A stretch of DNA of 53,568 nucleotides from W425 sp964503235 (GCA_964503235.1 CAZCZJ010000006.1:1-53568); one strand, 5' to 3'. Positions 22,512 to 30,904 are shown, counted from the stretch's first letter. Program-made: numbers and translations. Notes: generated by a model from the letters alone, not told the origin.

Positions 22512-23084
22512 ATGTCACTGATACCGGCCTTCGACATCGGCGTCTGGAATGCCTGGATATTCATGGCTTATCTTCTACTTTCATTTATCCCTTTTTTTTA
22601 TATCGCTATTAAAAAAAATTCTCCATCAGTTAAAGAGACCGGACTTTCTAAAACATCTACAATGTTCGCTGCTTCATCCAAACTGCTGCTTTTTCCCGCC
22701 ATGGTATATTCCATATTTTTACCACTCAAACTCAATACATCCTGGTTTTACGTTGGACTGCCCGTAACCCTGATTGGACTGCTTGCCTACACCATAGTTT
22801 TAGTGAACTGGGCTACCACGCCGCTGGATAATCAGGTTTCCCGCGGGCTTTATCGCTATTCACGGCACCCGATGTACGTTACCATGTTCATCTTCCTGAT
22901 GGGCTTGGGCATCATGACCGCCTCCTGGGTCTTATTGGTGTATTTCATCGTACTTGTGACAGGTTGCATTGTTTATGCAGGAGTAGAAGAACAGAGCTGC
23001 CTTGAAAAATACGGCGATGCCTACCGTGATTATATGACCAGTACTCCAAGATGGCTGGGGATACCGAAATCTCTAGAAAATTGA
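22512..23084 (+). CDS. Isoprenylcysteine carboxyl methyltransferase (ICMT/PEMT)-family membrane protein
   Basis: 190 residues with about five membrane helices (near 15-35, 52-70, 76-98, 122-150). The C-terminal block RGLYRYSRHPMYVTMFIF, followed by EEQSCLEKYGDAYRDYM, is the cofactor-binding signature of the ICMT/PEMT/DUF1295 group of integral-membrane SAM methyltransferases. Bacterial members have lipids, isoprenoids or unknown substrates; no prenylation genes are nearby. It has a strong AGGAGGT ribosome-binding site and its own promoter. The flavodoxin gene follows at 14 bases. Confidence 0.8.
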   Translation: MSLIPAFDIGVWNAWIFMAYLLLSFIPFFYIAIKKNSPSVKETGLSKTSTMFAASSKLLLFPAMVYSIFLPLKLNTSWFYVGLPVTLIGLLAYTIVLVNWATTPLDNQVSRGLYRYSRHPMYVTMFIFLMGLGIMTASWVLLVYFIVLVTGCIVYAGVEEQSCLEKYGDAYRDYMTSTPRWLGIPKSLEN

Positions 23085-23098
23085 ACCAACCGAGGATT

Positions 23099-23542
23099 AT
23101 GAAAACTCTAATAATCTGCGTTTCCATATATCAGGCTAATACACATAAAATCGCTAAAGTAATGGCGGAAGCTCTAAATGCAACTCTTTTAGAGCCGGAG
23201 GATGTCGAGGTTAATACCCTCAAAGATTATGATTTGATTGGTTTTGGTTCAGGAATTTACTGGAGTAGATTTTATAAAAGACTCCGCAATTTCATCAAAA
23301 AATTACCGGCGCTTCCGGATAGCAGGGTATTTTTATTCGGTACCTGCGGGCACGGGGAAATACCGTCTAGACCAATCGAGAAGTTGCTGCAAAAGAAGGG
23401 CTGCACTGTAGTTGGCAAATTCTCCTGCCTGGGATATAATACCTTCTTCCTGTCCCGGTTCTTAGGACGGACGAACCGGGGGAGACCTGATACCACAGAC
23501 TTTAAACGAGCCAGAGAATTTGCGGAGAGTTTGAAGGAGTGA
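23099..23542 (+). CDS. Flavodoxin family protein
   Basis: 147 residues. IICVSIYQANTHKIAKVMAE is the FMN phosphate-binding loop region; the usual T/S-x-T-G-x-T pattern appears here as SIYQANT. Then come FGSGIYWSRFYKRLRNFI and VFLFGTCGHGE, where aromatic and Gly residues flank the isoalloxazine. It resembles the flavodoxin-domain (PF12641-like) proteins of anaerobes. The open frame begins further upstream, but GAGG lies four bases before ATG at 23099 and the family N-terminus starts there. Probably co-transcribed with the upstream methyltransferase. Confidence 0.85.
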   Translation: MKTLIICVSIYQANTHKIAKVMAEALNATLLEPEDVEVNTLKDYDLIGFGSGIYWSRFYKRLRNFIKKLPALPDSRVFLFGTCGHGEIPSRPIEKLLQKKGCTVVGKFSCLGYNTFFLSRFLGRTNRGRPDTTDFKRAREFAESLKE

Positions 23543-23590
23543 AAGGTAGAACGCCTGGATTTCTATGTAAAAAATTAAGGAGGAAAAAAG

Positions 23591-24217
23591 ATGAATAACC
23601 CGGAGAGGAAATACCCCCAACCCATGTTACCCCGGGGGCTGATCGGCCGCATTATAGCCTGGACGATGCCCCTGGGTCACCGGCCGATATATACGAGAGT
23701 ATCTGAAGTGCTGGATTTGCAGCCTGAAGACGACCTCCTTGATGTTGGTTGCGGCTCCGGGCATTTCCTTCAAAAGTATGCTTCTCACGTGAACAGCATT
23801 GCTGGTCTGGACTACTCCGAGGTAATGGTCGACGTAGCCACCAAGAAACACCGGAACCGCATCGCGACGGGAACGGCGGAAATCGTACGCGGCGAAGCGT
23901 CCCAGCTACCGTGGGAAGACAACAAATTCAGCGTCGCCACATCAATGGGCAGCTTCATCGCCTTCCCCAAGCCTTTAGAGTCGCTGCAGGAAATATACAG
24001 AGTTTTACGCCCCGGAGGCAGGACTGTAATCAGCATCGAGTGGAATGCTGAAGACGGATTGGATCATTCCAAGAAAGTCCAGCAATACGGGATGGGGCTC
24101 TGGACAGGAGATGAGGTACGAAAGATGATGGAAGACGCTGGGTTCTCCGAGGTTTCCATCAAGTACGCCAAAGGGATGGGGATGCCCAGGATGATTTTAG
24201 CTTGCGGTAAAAAGTAG
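23591..24217 (+). CDS. Class I SAM-dependent methyltransferase (UbiE/Methyltransf_11-like)
   Basis: 208 residues. Motif I is LLDVGCGSGHFLQKYAS, motif post-I IAGLDYSEVMVDVA, and motif III VLRPGGRTVISIEW. The SAM-binding fold is complete; the acceptor is unknown. AAGGAGGA gives a strong ribosome-binding site. It lies 48 bases after the flavodoxin gene, on the same strand, so this ICMT-like/flavodoxin/methyltransferase trio may be one transcript. Confidence 0.88.
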   Translation: MNNPERKYPQPMLPRGLIGRIIAWTMPLGHRPIYTRVSEVLDLQPEDDLLDVGCGSGHFLQKYASHVNSIAGLDYSEVMVDVATKKHRNRIATGTAEIVRGEASQLPWEDNKFSVATSMGSFIAFPKPLESLQEIYRVLRPGGRTVISIEWNAEDGLDHSKKVQQYGMGLWTGDEVRKMMEDAGFSEVSIKYAKGMGMPRMILACGKK

Positions 24218-24239
24218 GCGGCAGGGCCTATTGATATTA

Positions 24240-24532
24240 TTATCCCCTCCCCCCACCCCCTCCGCTCATTCTGAGCCTGTCTAAGAATTCACACCCTGCC
24301 GCCCTGTATCATCGGCGGCCCGGGTCGGCAAAAAGCCACCCCTTCACCCCCCTCCTGCTCTCACGTGTGATACGATAAAACAGGGTGCATAAGAATGGCG
24401 TAAGCTCCCCTCCTCTTTTACCTCCCCCTCCTTTTCTAAAGGAGGGGGACTGAGGGGGAGGATTCAATAAACAAAAATTCCCCCTCTCCTGCGGAACGCC
24501 TCGTCAGGAGAGGGGGACACAGGGGGTGAGGT
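24240..24532. repeat. Composite repeat cluster, copy 6 (fills most of the 412-bp gap 24218-24629)
   Basis: Several modules in a row: a C-rich segment; TCATTCTGAGCCTGTCTAAG, resembling a common dispersed repeat; CTCCCCCTCCTTTTCTAAAG followed by GAGGGGGACTGAGGGGGAGG; then arms CCCCCTCTCCTG (24480-24491) and CAGGAGAGGGGG (24505-24516) with the 13-base loop of copy 5, ending in GACACAGGGGGTGAGGT. Only the promoter at 24547 lies between it and the next gene. Confidence 0.8.
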
Positions 24533-24546
24533 AAATAATCCCCCTG

Positions 24547-24574
24547 TTGACACAGCCCCGACACATCATATAAT
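24547..24574 (+). promoter_or_regulatory. Promoter of the second methyltransferase gene
   Basis: TTGACA, 16 bases, TATAAT, 55 bases before the start codon and 14 bases after a repeat copy. A strong consensus match. Confidence 0.68.
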
Positions 24575-24629
24575 ATGGGTAACTATACCATAACCTATTG
24601 CAGAGGCTCCGCTCGGGAGATTTGCTTTT

Positions 24630-25433
24630 ATGACGCCTTACACTCCGTTCAAAGAAGTATTCAAAGACGTATCGCTTGAAGTCGAGGACCTGTATCTGCT
24701 GGAAAGCTTCCAGATAAATATGCTGCCGGGCGTTGCCGACCGTGACCTTGCCGTCGTCTTGTGGGCACATCCCTCTATCAAACGCTTCCTGTTGAAAAAA
24801 TGCCCTTCCGTTGCTGACTATATTGGAAACATCACGAATCAATATAGCCCGGCCAAGGATGAACGCGAACTGGCGAAGTGCAGCGATAAACTCGTCTGGG
24901 CTATCGCCGACTGGCTCGTCTACGGCAAGTGCCCTGAGGCCTATGATAAACTGGAGTTCCATAACTGGGATTTCCGCGAGGTCTCCATTATCACGCCGAT
25001 AGACGGTAAGGTCGTTATAGATGGGGGTGCCGGTACGGGCCGGGTAACGCTGGAAGCCGCCCGGACGGCCCGTCGCGTTTACGCCGTCGAGCCCGTTACC
25101 CGTCTAAGACAATTCATCCGGGATAAAGTTTCGGAAGCGTTTTTAGAGAATGCCTTCGTCATCGACGGTTTCCTGCACGCCATGCCGCTCCCGGATAATT
25201 GCGCTGATGTGCTCATCACTTCCCATGCGCTGGGATGGCACCTGGAAAAAGAATTGCGGGAATTCGAAAGGGTGGTGAAAAAGGGAGGTTATATTATTCA
25301 CTGCCCGGGTACGGCGGACATCCCTGATGAAGAAGCCCAGCACCTCCGCCTGATTTCGTCCGATTGGGGATACGACTTCTCCGGATATCAGGAGTCCGAC
25401 GGCTGGAAAAGAAAGTACTGGAAACAGCTTTAG
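24630..25433 (+). CDS. Class I SAM-dependent methyltransferase
   Basis: 267 residues. An N-terminal ~120-residue helical region has no recognised motif (it contains YLLESFQINMLPGVADRDLA). The catalytic fold follows: VVIDGGAGTGRVTLEAARTA (motif I), VYAVEPVTRLRQFI (motif II), DNCADVLITSHALGWH and VKKGGYIIHCPG. The substrate is unknown. It starts at ATG with GGAGA about ten bases ahead. recO follows after 36 bases but seems to have its own start signals. Confidence 0.82.
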   Translation: MTPYTPFKEVFKDVSLEVEDLYLLESFQINMLPGVADRDLAVVLWAHPSIKRFLLKKCPSVADYIGNITNQYSPAKDERELAKCSDKLVWAIADWLVYGKCPEAYDKLEFHNWDFREVSIITPIDGKVVIDGGAGTGRVTLEAARTARRVYAVEPVTRLRQFIRDKVSEAFLENAFVIDGFLHAMPLPDNCADVLITSHALGWHLEKELREFERVVKKGGYIIHCPGTADIPDEEAQHLRLISSDWGYDFSGYQESDGWKRKYWKQL

Positions 25434-25457
25434 CGATACAAACAGGGATGAAACGGT

Positions 25458-25463
25458 TATAAT
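25458..25463 (+). promoter_or_regulatory. Possible -10 box for a leaderless recO transcript
   Basis: TATAAT ending six bases before the recO ATG, with GATACA 17 bases upstream as a poor -35. No ribosome-binding site precedes recO. Confidence 0.38.
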
Positions 25464-25469
25464 CTAAGT

Positions 25470-26234
25470 ATGCCGGAACCGCGTAACTATCAGACCGAAG
25501 CCATCGTCATCAAGAAGACCAAACTTGGTGAAGCTGATACCATTCTTACCTTCTTTACCCCCCGCCTCGGTAAAATCCAGGGTTTCGCTAAAAGCCTGCG
25601 CAAGCCCAAGAGTAAAATGGCCGGGCACCTGGAACTGCTTACCCACAGCCAGGTGTCATTCGCGCGCGGACGGAATATAGATACCATCACCGGCAGCCAG
25701 ACGATTAACGCCTTCCTCCCGCTTAAAAACGACCTTTTACTGACTTCCTGCGGACTGTATATCGCGGAACTTGTCCACCAGTTCACCGCCGAACACCAGG
25801 AAAATCTTGCGCTGTTCAACCTTATCCTGGAAACGCTGGACCGACTCTGCGGTGAAAACAATAAAGACCTTGTCCTGCGTTACTTCGAGCTCCATCTCCT
25901 GGAACATGTCGGCTATCGCCCCCAGCTCAGGGAATGCGTGGTCTGCCACAAATCGCTGGAACCGATTGTCAATTACTTCAGCCCGCTGATGGGTGGCATG
26001 CTCTGTCCCGATTGTATCCCGGAACAGTCTTTTGCCTATACTCTGTCCGTTAATGCTCAGAAAGTATTACGCTTGCTGCAAACCGGCGGTTTCGATAGTG
26101 TCGTCAGGGTTAAAGTAGAGCCGGAACTCGGTCGCGAACTGGAGCAGGTTATCAACGGTTATCTCAAGTACCTGCTGGAGAAGGAGCTTAAATCGGTTGC
26201 CTGGCTGGAAACCCTCCGGGAGCAACAATTCTAG
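25470..26234 (+). CDS. recO: DNA repair protein RecO
   Basis: 254 residues. It binds SSB and single-strand DNA, anneals strands and works with RecR to load RecA. The N-terminal OB fold starts with YQTEAIVIKKTKLGEADTIL and GKIQGFAKSLRKPKSKMAGH. A helical middle domain follows. The C-terminal zinc site is CVVCHKSLEP...GGMLCPDC. The length and order of domains are standard. The absence of a Shine-Dalgarno and a TATAAT just before the ATG suggest leaderless expression. Confidence 0.93.
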   Translation: MPEPRNYQTEAIVIKKTKLGEADTILTFFTPRLGKIQGFAKSLRKPKSKMAGHLELLTHSQVSFARGRNIDTITGSQTINAFLPLKNDLLLTSCGLYIAELVHQFTAEHQENLALFNLILETLDRLCGENNKDLVLRYFELHLLEHVGYRPQLRECVVCHKSLEPIVNYFSPLMGGMLCPDCIPEQSFAYTLSVNAQKVLRLLQTGGFDSVVRVKVEPELGRELEQVINGYLKYLLEKELKSVAWLETLREQQF

Positions 26235-26242
26235 CTTGGTCC

Positions 26243-26461
26243 CTGAAAATATCTTAATGCCCCTCCCCATCACCCCTCTTTTATAGCTATCTTTTCCCAC
26301 CCTGGCCACCCTCGAGGCATCGTGCTATTATCCGTTAGCTTTACCCCTCCTTCTCCCCCGAGGGGAGCAGCCTGCGAAAAGGGACGAAGCCCCTCTTAAA
26401 AAATACTTCCCCCTCTCCTGCGGAACACCTCGTCAGGAGAGGGGGACAAAGGGGGTGAGGT
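26243..26461. repeat. Composite repeat, copy 7 (fills the 344-bp gap 26235-26578)
   Basis: Long version of the element: a segment with CCCACCCTGGCCACCCTCG and GTGCTATTATCC matching copy 9 over more than 100 bases. An imperfect AAAGGGACGAAGCCCCTCTT hairpin follows, then arms CCCCCTCTCCTG (26409-26420) and CAGGAGAGGGGG (26434-26445) with loop CGGAACACCTCGT, one base different from copies 5 and 6. The tail is GACAAAGGGGGTGAGGT. Confidence 0.8.
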
Positions 26462-26488
26462 TAATACATAACTTCTGACACAACCCCC

Positions 26489-26517
26489 TTTACCATAATG
26501 CGTATTTAACCTATAAT
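26489..26517 (+). promoter_or_regulatory. Probable lysS promoter
   Basis: TTTACC, 17 bases, TATAAT; the start codon lies about 60 bases downstream behind GAGGAAG. Confidence 0.5.
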
Positions 26518-26578
26518 GGTGATATCATAGGCTGGGAATAGTAATCTCAGTCTTTTTACTTTAATCGAGGAAGCTGCC

Positions 26579-28066
26579 ATGACACCCAGAATAGACGATA
26601 TCAACGAGCAGAGACGGGAGAAGCTGGAACGACTTCGCAGCCGCGGCGTCAACCCCTACCCCAATAACTATCGGCAGACCCTCACCACCCGTGAAGCGAT
26701 AGCCCGACTTGAAAAAACGGAAGCGTCGAAAACCCCACCGCAGGACAAAAAGCCTGTCAGCCTGGCCGGCAGGATAACGGCTATGCGGAAGATGGGAAAA
26801 AACTCTTTCCTCGATATACGGGACGGCTCCGGGAAAATTCAGGTACTCATCCAACACCCCACCCTGAATGAAGAACTATCCGAGCTCTTCAAGGACCTGG
26901 ACATCGGCGATATTATCGGCGTCGAGGGCGCTTTATTACGCACCAGAACCGGAGAACCCACCGTTTCGGCCAATAACTTCACCCTGCTGGCTAAGTCTTT
27001 ACAACCCCTGCCGGAGAAATGGCACGGCTTGAGCGATACCGAGAAGCGGTACCGCCAGCGTTATGTCGACCTTATCGCCAATACCGATGTCAAAGAAGTC
27101 TTCAGGACACGCAGTCGTATTATGGAAGCCGTCCGGCAGTTCCTCAACAACCGCGGCTTTATTGAAGTGGAAACCCCGGTACTCCAGTCAGCCGCTGGCG
27201 GCGCTTTGGCCACCCCCTTTATCACCCGCCATAACGCCCTCGACCGCGACTTTTTCCTGCGTATAGCTAAGGAGCTTTATCTGAAACGGCTGATTGTGGG
27301 AGGTTACGACAAAGTCTACGAGATAGGGCATGATTTCCGCAACGAAGGCATCGACACCGAACATCATCCGGAATTTACCATGCTGGAGACCTATGAAGCT
27401 TATGCCGATTATAATGACGTTATGAAAATGGTTGAGGAGATGTTCTATCAGGTCAGCCTCAAGGTACTGGGCACCGCTGAAATTAAATATGGGGAAAACA
27501 AAATAAACCTTAAACCGCCCTGGCAGCGTCTTACCCTGCGTGACGCCGTAAAAAAATACGGCGGGATAGATTATGTAAAATACCCCACGGCTGACGGACT
27601 CCGCGAAAAAATGCGTTCCATGAAGATGGACGCTGACCCGCAGAAAAACTGGGCGAAGCTGGTTGACGAGTTGTTAAAGACCTGCGTCATACCGTCCTTA
27701 ATACAGCCCACTTTTATCTACGACTATCCCGTATCTATGTCGCCGCTGGCTAAAAACAAACCTAGTGAAAAGCGGGTGGTGGAGCGCTTTCAGCCATACG
27801 CCGCTGGCCTGGAGCTGGGCAACGCCTATTCCGAGCTCAACGACCCTCTATTACAGAGAGAGAGATTCGTCGAACAGATGAAGGAGCGCTTGGGCGATGA
27901 CGAGGAACGCTGGACTATTGATGAGGACTTCCTGACGGCGCTGGAGTACGGCATGCCCCCCACCGGGGGACTCGGCATCGGCCTCGACCGCATGGTAATG
28001 CTTCTCACCAACCAGCAATCGATAAGAGAAGTGATACTGTTCCCACAGTTGAGAGAGAAACTTTAG
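26579..28066 (+). CDS. lysS: Lysyl-tRNA synthetase, class II
   Basis: 495 residues. It charges tRNA-Lys. The N-terminal OB-fold anticodon domain (SLAGRITAMRKMGKNSFLDI) is followed by the class II core. Motif 1 is FIEVETPVLQSAAGGALATP, motif 2 FRNEGIDTEHHPEFTMLETY, and motif 3 GLGIGLDRMVMLLT near the end. Start set by GAGGAAG nine bases ahead of ATG. It is followed by a repeat hairpin and then serS, so two class II synthetase genes sit side by side. Confidence 0.96.
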   Translation: MTPRIDDINEQRREKLERLRSRGVNPYPNNYRQTLTTREAIARLEKTEASKTPPQDKKPVSLAGRITAMRKMGKNSFLDIRDGSGKIQVLIQHPTLNEELSELFKDLDIGDIIGVEGALLRTRTGEPTVSANNFTLLAKSLQPLPEKWHGLSDTEKRYRQRYVDLIANTDVKEVFRTRSRIMEAVRQFLNNRGFIEVETPVLQSAAGGALATPFITRHNALDRDFFLRIAKELYLKRLIVGGYDKVYEIGHDFRNEGIDTEHHPEFTMLETYEAYADYNDVMKMVEEMFYQVSLKVLGTAEIKYGENKINLKPPWQRLTLRDAVKKYGGIDYVKYPTADGLREKMRSMKMDADPQKNWAKLVDELLKTCVIPSLIQPTFIYDYPVSMSPLAKNKPSEKRVVERFQPYAAGLELGNAYSELNDPLLQRERFVEQMKERLGDDEERWTIDEDFLTALEYGMPPTGGLGIGLDRMVMLLTNQQSIREVILFPQLREKL

Positions 28067-28103
28067 CAGTGCGTTAAGAGGTACGCTGTCTGCCGTATAT
28101 AGA

Positions 28104-28211
28104 ATGGGGCGTGGAAGAGGGGCGCCGCCCCTCTTCCCAAAACCTCCCCCTCCTTTCTTAAAGGAGGGGGAACGAGGGGGTGGATTATATTAATCACACC
28201 GGGGGTGAGGT
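28104..28211. repeat. Composite G/C-run hairpin repeat, copy 8, ending in the serS ribosome-binding site
   Basis: AAGAGGGGC-GCC-GCCCCTCTT (28115-28135), nine base pairs, can end the lysS transcript. Then CTCCCCCTCCTTTCTTAAAG and GGAGGGGGAACGAGGGGGTG form a second hairpin. A further GGGGGTGAGGT at 28201-28211 precedes serS and supplies its Shine-Dalgarno. Confidence 0.78.
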
Positions 28212-28219
28212 AGAAAAAT

Positions 28220-29461
28220 ATGCTGGATATTAAATTCATTAGAGAAAATCCGGAACTGGTGAAAAAGTCGGTTAAAGACCGCCATGATTCCGCCCCGATT
28301 GACAAAATACTTGAGCTCGATGTTCAACGCCGACAGAAAGTCGGCGAGCTGGACAATCTAAGGCAGCAGCGTAAAGCCGTGTCCAAAGAAAGGGAAAAAG
28401 CCCAGGAAATGGGCCGCAAGCTGCGAGCTGATATCCAGAATTTAGAAGAGGAGGTCCGGCAACTTGACTCACAGCTGGAAGAGCTGCTGCTCAATGTCCC
28501 CAACCCACCCCAACCGGATGTCCCCGTCGGCGTAGGTGATGATGACAACGTGGAAAGACGCACCTGGGGAGAGCCCAGGACTTTCGACTTTGAACCCGCT
28601 CCCCACTGGCAGCTCGGTGAAGACCTGGATATCATCGATTTTGAGCGAGGCGTCAAGATATCCGGCAGCCGCTTCTACGTGCTCAAGGGACTTGGCGCGC
28701 GTCTGCAGCGAGCGTTGATTGCCTTCATGCTGGACCTCCATACCGGTGAGCACGGCTACCGCGAAGTATATCCACCCTATATGGTCAAGCGTGAGATAAT
28801 GGTCGGTTCCGCCCAGCTACCCAAGTTCACCGAGAATCTCTATCATGATGAAGAGGACGACCTATGGTTCGTGCCCACCGCCGAGGTACCGGTGACCAAC
28901 CTTCACCGTGATGAAATCCTCGCTAAAGAAGACCTGCCTCTGCACTATGTCGCCTATACCGCCTGCTTCCGCCGCGAGAAGATGTCGGCTGGCAGGGATA
29001 CCCGCGGTATCAAGCGCGGCCACCAGTTCGATAAGGTCGAACTCTACAAGTTCGTCGAACCGGAGACCTCCAACGATGAACTGGAAAAGCTCACCGCCAA
29101 CGCCGAGGAGGTCTGCCGGAAACTGGATTTACCCTACCGCGTGCGTGAGCTCTGCACCGGAGACCTCGGCTTTGCTTCCACTAAGTCCTATGATATCGAC
29201 GTCTGGGCTCCGGGCTGTCAAGAGTGGCTTGAGGTCAGCTCTTGCTCCAACTGCGGCGATTTCCAGGCGAGGCGGGCTAATATCCGCTATCGCCCCGCCC
29301 CCGATGCCCGTCCTCAGTTCGTTCATACCCTCAACGGCTCCGGCCTGGCGCTGCCCCGTATCATGATTGCCGTCATGGAGAACTACCAGCGTCCCGACGG
29401 TACTATCGCCGTGCCCGAAGTGCTGCAGGATTTCGTCAAAGCAAAGGTAATCACGAGGTAA
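28220..29461 (+). CDS. serS: Seryl-tRNA synthetase
   Basis: 413 residues. It charges tRNA-Ser (and tRNA-Sec where present). The N-terminal ~100 residues are the antiparallel coiled coil that grips the long variable arm (VQRRQKVGELDNLRQQRKAV onward). The class II core follows: YPPYMVKREIMVGSAQLPKF, VPTAEVPVTNLHRDEIL (motif 1 region), FRREKMSAGRDTRGIKRGHQ (motif 2), and LNGSGLALPRIMIAVMENYQ (motif 3). The Shine-Dalgarno GAGGT, nine bases ahead, is the last part of a dispersed repeat. Confidence 0.96.
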   Translation: MLDIKFIRENPELVKKSVKDRHDSAPIDKILELDVQRRQKVGELDNLRQQRKAVSKEREKAQEMGRKLRADIQNLEEEVRQLDSQLEELLLNVPNPPQPDVPVGVGDDDNVERRTWGEPRTFDFEPAPHWQLGEDLDIIDFERGVKISGSRFYVLKGLGARLQRALIAFMLDLHTGEHGYREVYPPYMVKREIMVGSAQLPKFTENLYHDEEDDLWFVPTAEVPVTNLHRDEILAKEDLPLHYVAYTACFRREKMSAGRDTRGIKRGHQFDKVELYKFVEPETSNDELEKLTANAEEVCRKLDLPYRVRELCTGDLGFASTKSYDIDVWAPGCQEWLEVSSCSNCGDFQARRANIRYRPAPDARPQFVHTLNGSGLALPRIMIAVMENYQRPDGTIAVPEVLQDFVKAKVITR

Positions 29462-29524
29462 TTGGTGCCGCTAAATAGACTTTTTCAACCGTACAGCTTG
29501 CCATTCTTTATCTTCATATGTGCG

Positions 29525-29872
29525 TACCTCACCCCTGATCCCTCACCGTAGTGTTATATTTTCCCCACTCAACACCTTTTATCATCTGCAGCCTGTCCTG
29601 TAAGATTATCCCCTAGTATCTCCGTCATTCCCGCAAAAGAGGGAATCCAGCCCTCCAAACCCCCCTCAAAGATATCTATTCCCACCCAACCTCCCTCGCG
29701 GCATCCGTGTATTGCCCGGTAGTAAACCCTCACCTTTACCCCCCAATGGGGAGTATCCTGCGAAGAGGGGCGCTAGCCCCTCTCAAAAATTACTTCCCCC
29801 TCTCCAATCAAATTAACCAGTGTACTTGCTTAATACTACCGATTGGAGAGGGGGACAAAGGGGGTGAGGTAA
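29525..29872. repeat. Composite repeat, copy 9 (fills much of the 557-bp gap 29462-30018)
   Basis: The longest copy. It includes a dRS3-like unit, then CCCACCCAACCTCCCTCGCG and further sequence shared with copy 7. The AGAGGGGC-GCTA-GCCCCTCT hairpin (29764-29783) follows, then 14-base arms CCCCCTCTCCAATC (29796-29809) and GATTGGAGAGGGGG (29841-29854) around a 31-base loop, and the tail ACAAAGGGGGTGAGGT. I see no gene in the gap. Confidence 0.8.
29627..29646. repeat. dRS3-like inverted repeat
   Basis: ATTCCC, eight bases, GGGAAT, followed by CCAG, exactly the spacing of the dRS3 repeat known from Neisseria and found in many other genomes. Six-base arms. Confidence 0.6.
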
Positions 29873-29936
29873 ATACAGGCTAAGGTCTGGTTAAACTGAA
29901 ATTAAACACAAATAGACAAATTATCTACCTCGGCAC

Positions 29937-29965
29937 TTGACACTTTCCTCATTTTCGTATATCAT
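29937..29965 (+). promoter_or_regulatory. Promoter for the small two-helix membrane protein
   Basis: TTGACA, 17 bases, TATCAT; start codon 53 bases downstream behind AAAGGAGGG. Confidence 0.55.
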
Positions 29966-30018
29966 ACCTAGAAATTCTAGGTGCTTTAAGAAAGCGTTAA
30001 TAAAGGAGGGAACACTTC

Positions 30019-30372
30019 ATGCGCGCAATTGCCATCATCATCGTCATTCTGGGACTGGCCAGCCTCGTCATCGGGATACTGTTCGTCACGCAGGCAGCCT
30101 CTGGGCTACAGGAAGTCGCTGACTCCATAGACCCGCTTCCACTGGATCAACTAGAGGACAAATACGATCAGGCTAAAGCCGGCATCGCCCAGATGGAAGC
30201 GGCCGGAATGGAACCGGAGCTCGCCACGAAGCTACAGAAAACCGGGCTCGGACTGGCCAGGGCAAATAAAGGCACCGCCGAGTCGGTACGAGTCAATGGT
30301 GTCGTGGATATTTGCGTTGGCCTGGGACTGGTTCTGGCTGGACTGGGATTATTAAGAAAAGCCCAGGCATAG
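30019..30372 (+). CDS. Hypothetical protein with two membrane helices
   Basis: 117 residues. An N-terminal hydrophobic helix (residues 3-26, IAIIIVILGLASLVIGILFV) is followed by an acidic/helical loop of about 60 residues and a C-terminal helix (93-112, rich in Gly and Leu). The loop ends facing the same side as both termini, so the protein is a hairpin-type membrane protein. No family recognised. AAAGGAGGG gives a strong ribosome-binding site and it has its own promoter, so it is likely a real single-gene unit. Confidence 0.65.
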   Translation: MRAIAIIIVILGLASLVIGILFVTQAASGLQEVADSIDPLPLDQLEDKYDQAKAGIAQMEAAGMEPELATKLQKTGLGLARANKGTAESVRVNGVVDICVGLGLVLAGLGLLRKAQA

Positions 30373-30596
30373 CTCAAGCAGCCTGCTGATAAAATTACCT
30401 TCAGGTCTATAAGATAATAATAATATAGATGGGAAATAGCACGCCGTTATTAGCCACCGGCTAATATGTCGTTCGCATCATGTTCGGTGGATATAAGGCG
30501 TGCTTCCTGGTAATATACTTCCATTATTCCGTATTATTTATTCCAATATCATTCACTAAACGGTATAATTCTAATAGAAACCCGGGGAGCATGAAA

Positions 30597-30869
30597 ATGG
30601 AAAACAAAGGTTACCAGATAGTCATTAAACTGGTCAGGAACCAGAGTCCCTGCCATAGCGGCCATAATATCGGCGATGAATGGGTATTTAATTACATGAC
30701 CCCTGGCGGCATGTGCGGACTGGCTTATAATGCCATTTACCCTGTCGCCCTAGCGCTGCAGTTCGGGGCTACCTTCCCCTGGCAGACTGACCCTGACGTT
30801 ATTGAGCTCTCCTGCCCCGATGCCGAGGTAAACAACGTTTTTGAATTACGTCGGGTACCGCTGAAATAA
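30597..30869 (+). CDS. TIGR04076 family small protein (copy 2)
   Basis: About 90 residues. CHSGHNIGDEWVF, MTPGGMCGLAYNAIYP, FPWQTDPDVIELSCPD and FELRRVPLK match, in order, the blocks of the copy at 3226. Three cysteines are conserved between the two. Two ATGs are six bases apart; CGGGGAG lies one base from the first and seven from the second, so I take the second. The open frame extends further upstream without family similarity. TATAAT at 30563 may be its -10. Function unknown. Confidence 0.78.
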   Translation: MENKGYQIVIKLVRNQSPCHSGHNIGDEWVFNYMTPGGMCGLAYNAIYPVALALQFGATFPWQTDPDVIELSCPDAEVNNVFELRRVPLK

Positions 30870-30875
30870 AAAGCC

Positions 30876-30904
30876 TTGACAAGTGCCCCCTGGCAGTCTA
30901 ACAT
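30876..30904 (+). promoter_or_regulatory. Promoter of the GIN-domain lipoprotein gene
   Basis: TTGACA, exactly 17 bases, TAACAT, about 60 bases before the ATG. Confidence 0.68.

Noticed and set aside
24420..24532. Hairpin repeats as CRISPR or as a plain terminator pair
   Set aside because: Copies are dispersed, single and modular, not regularly spaced. Some hairpins can terminate but the conserved tail is unexplained by termination.
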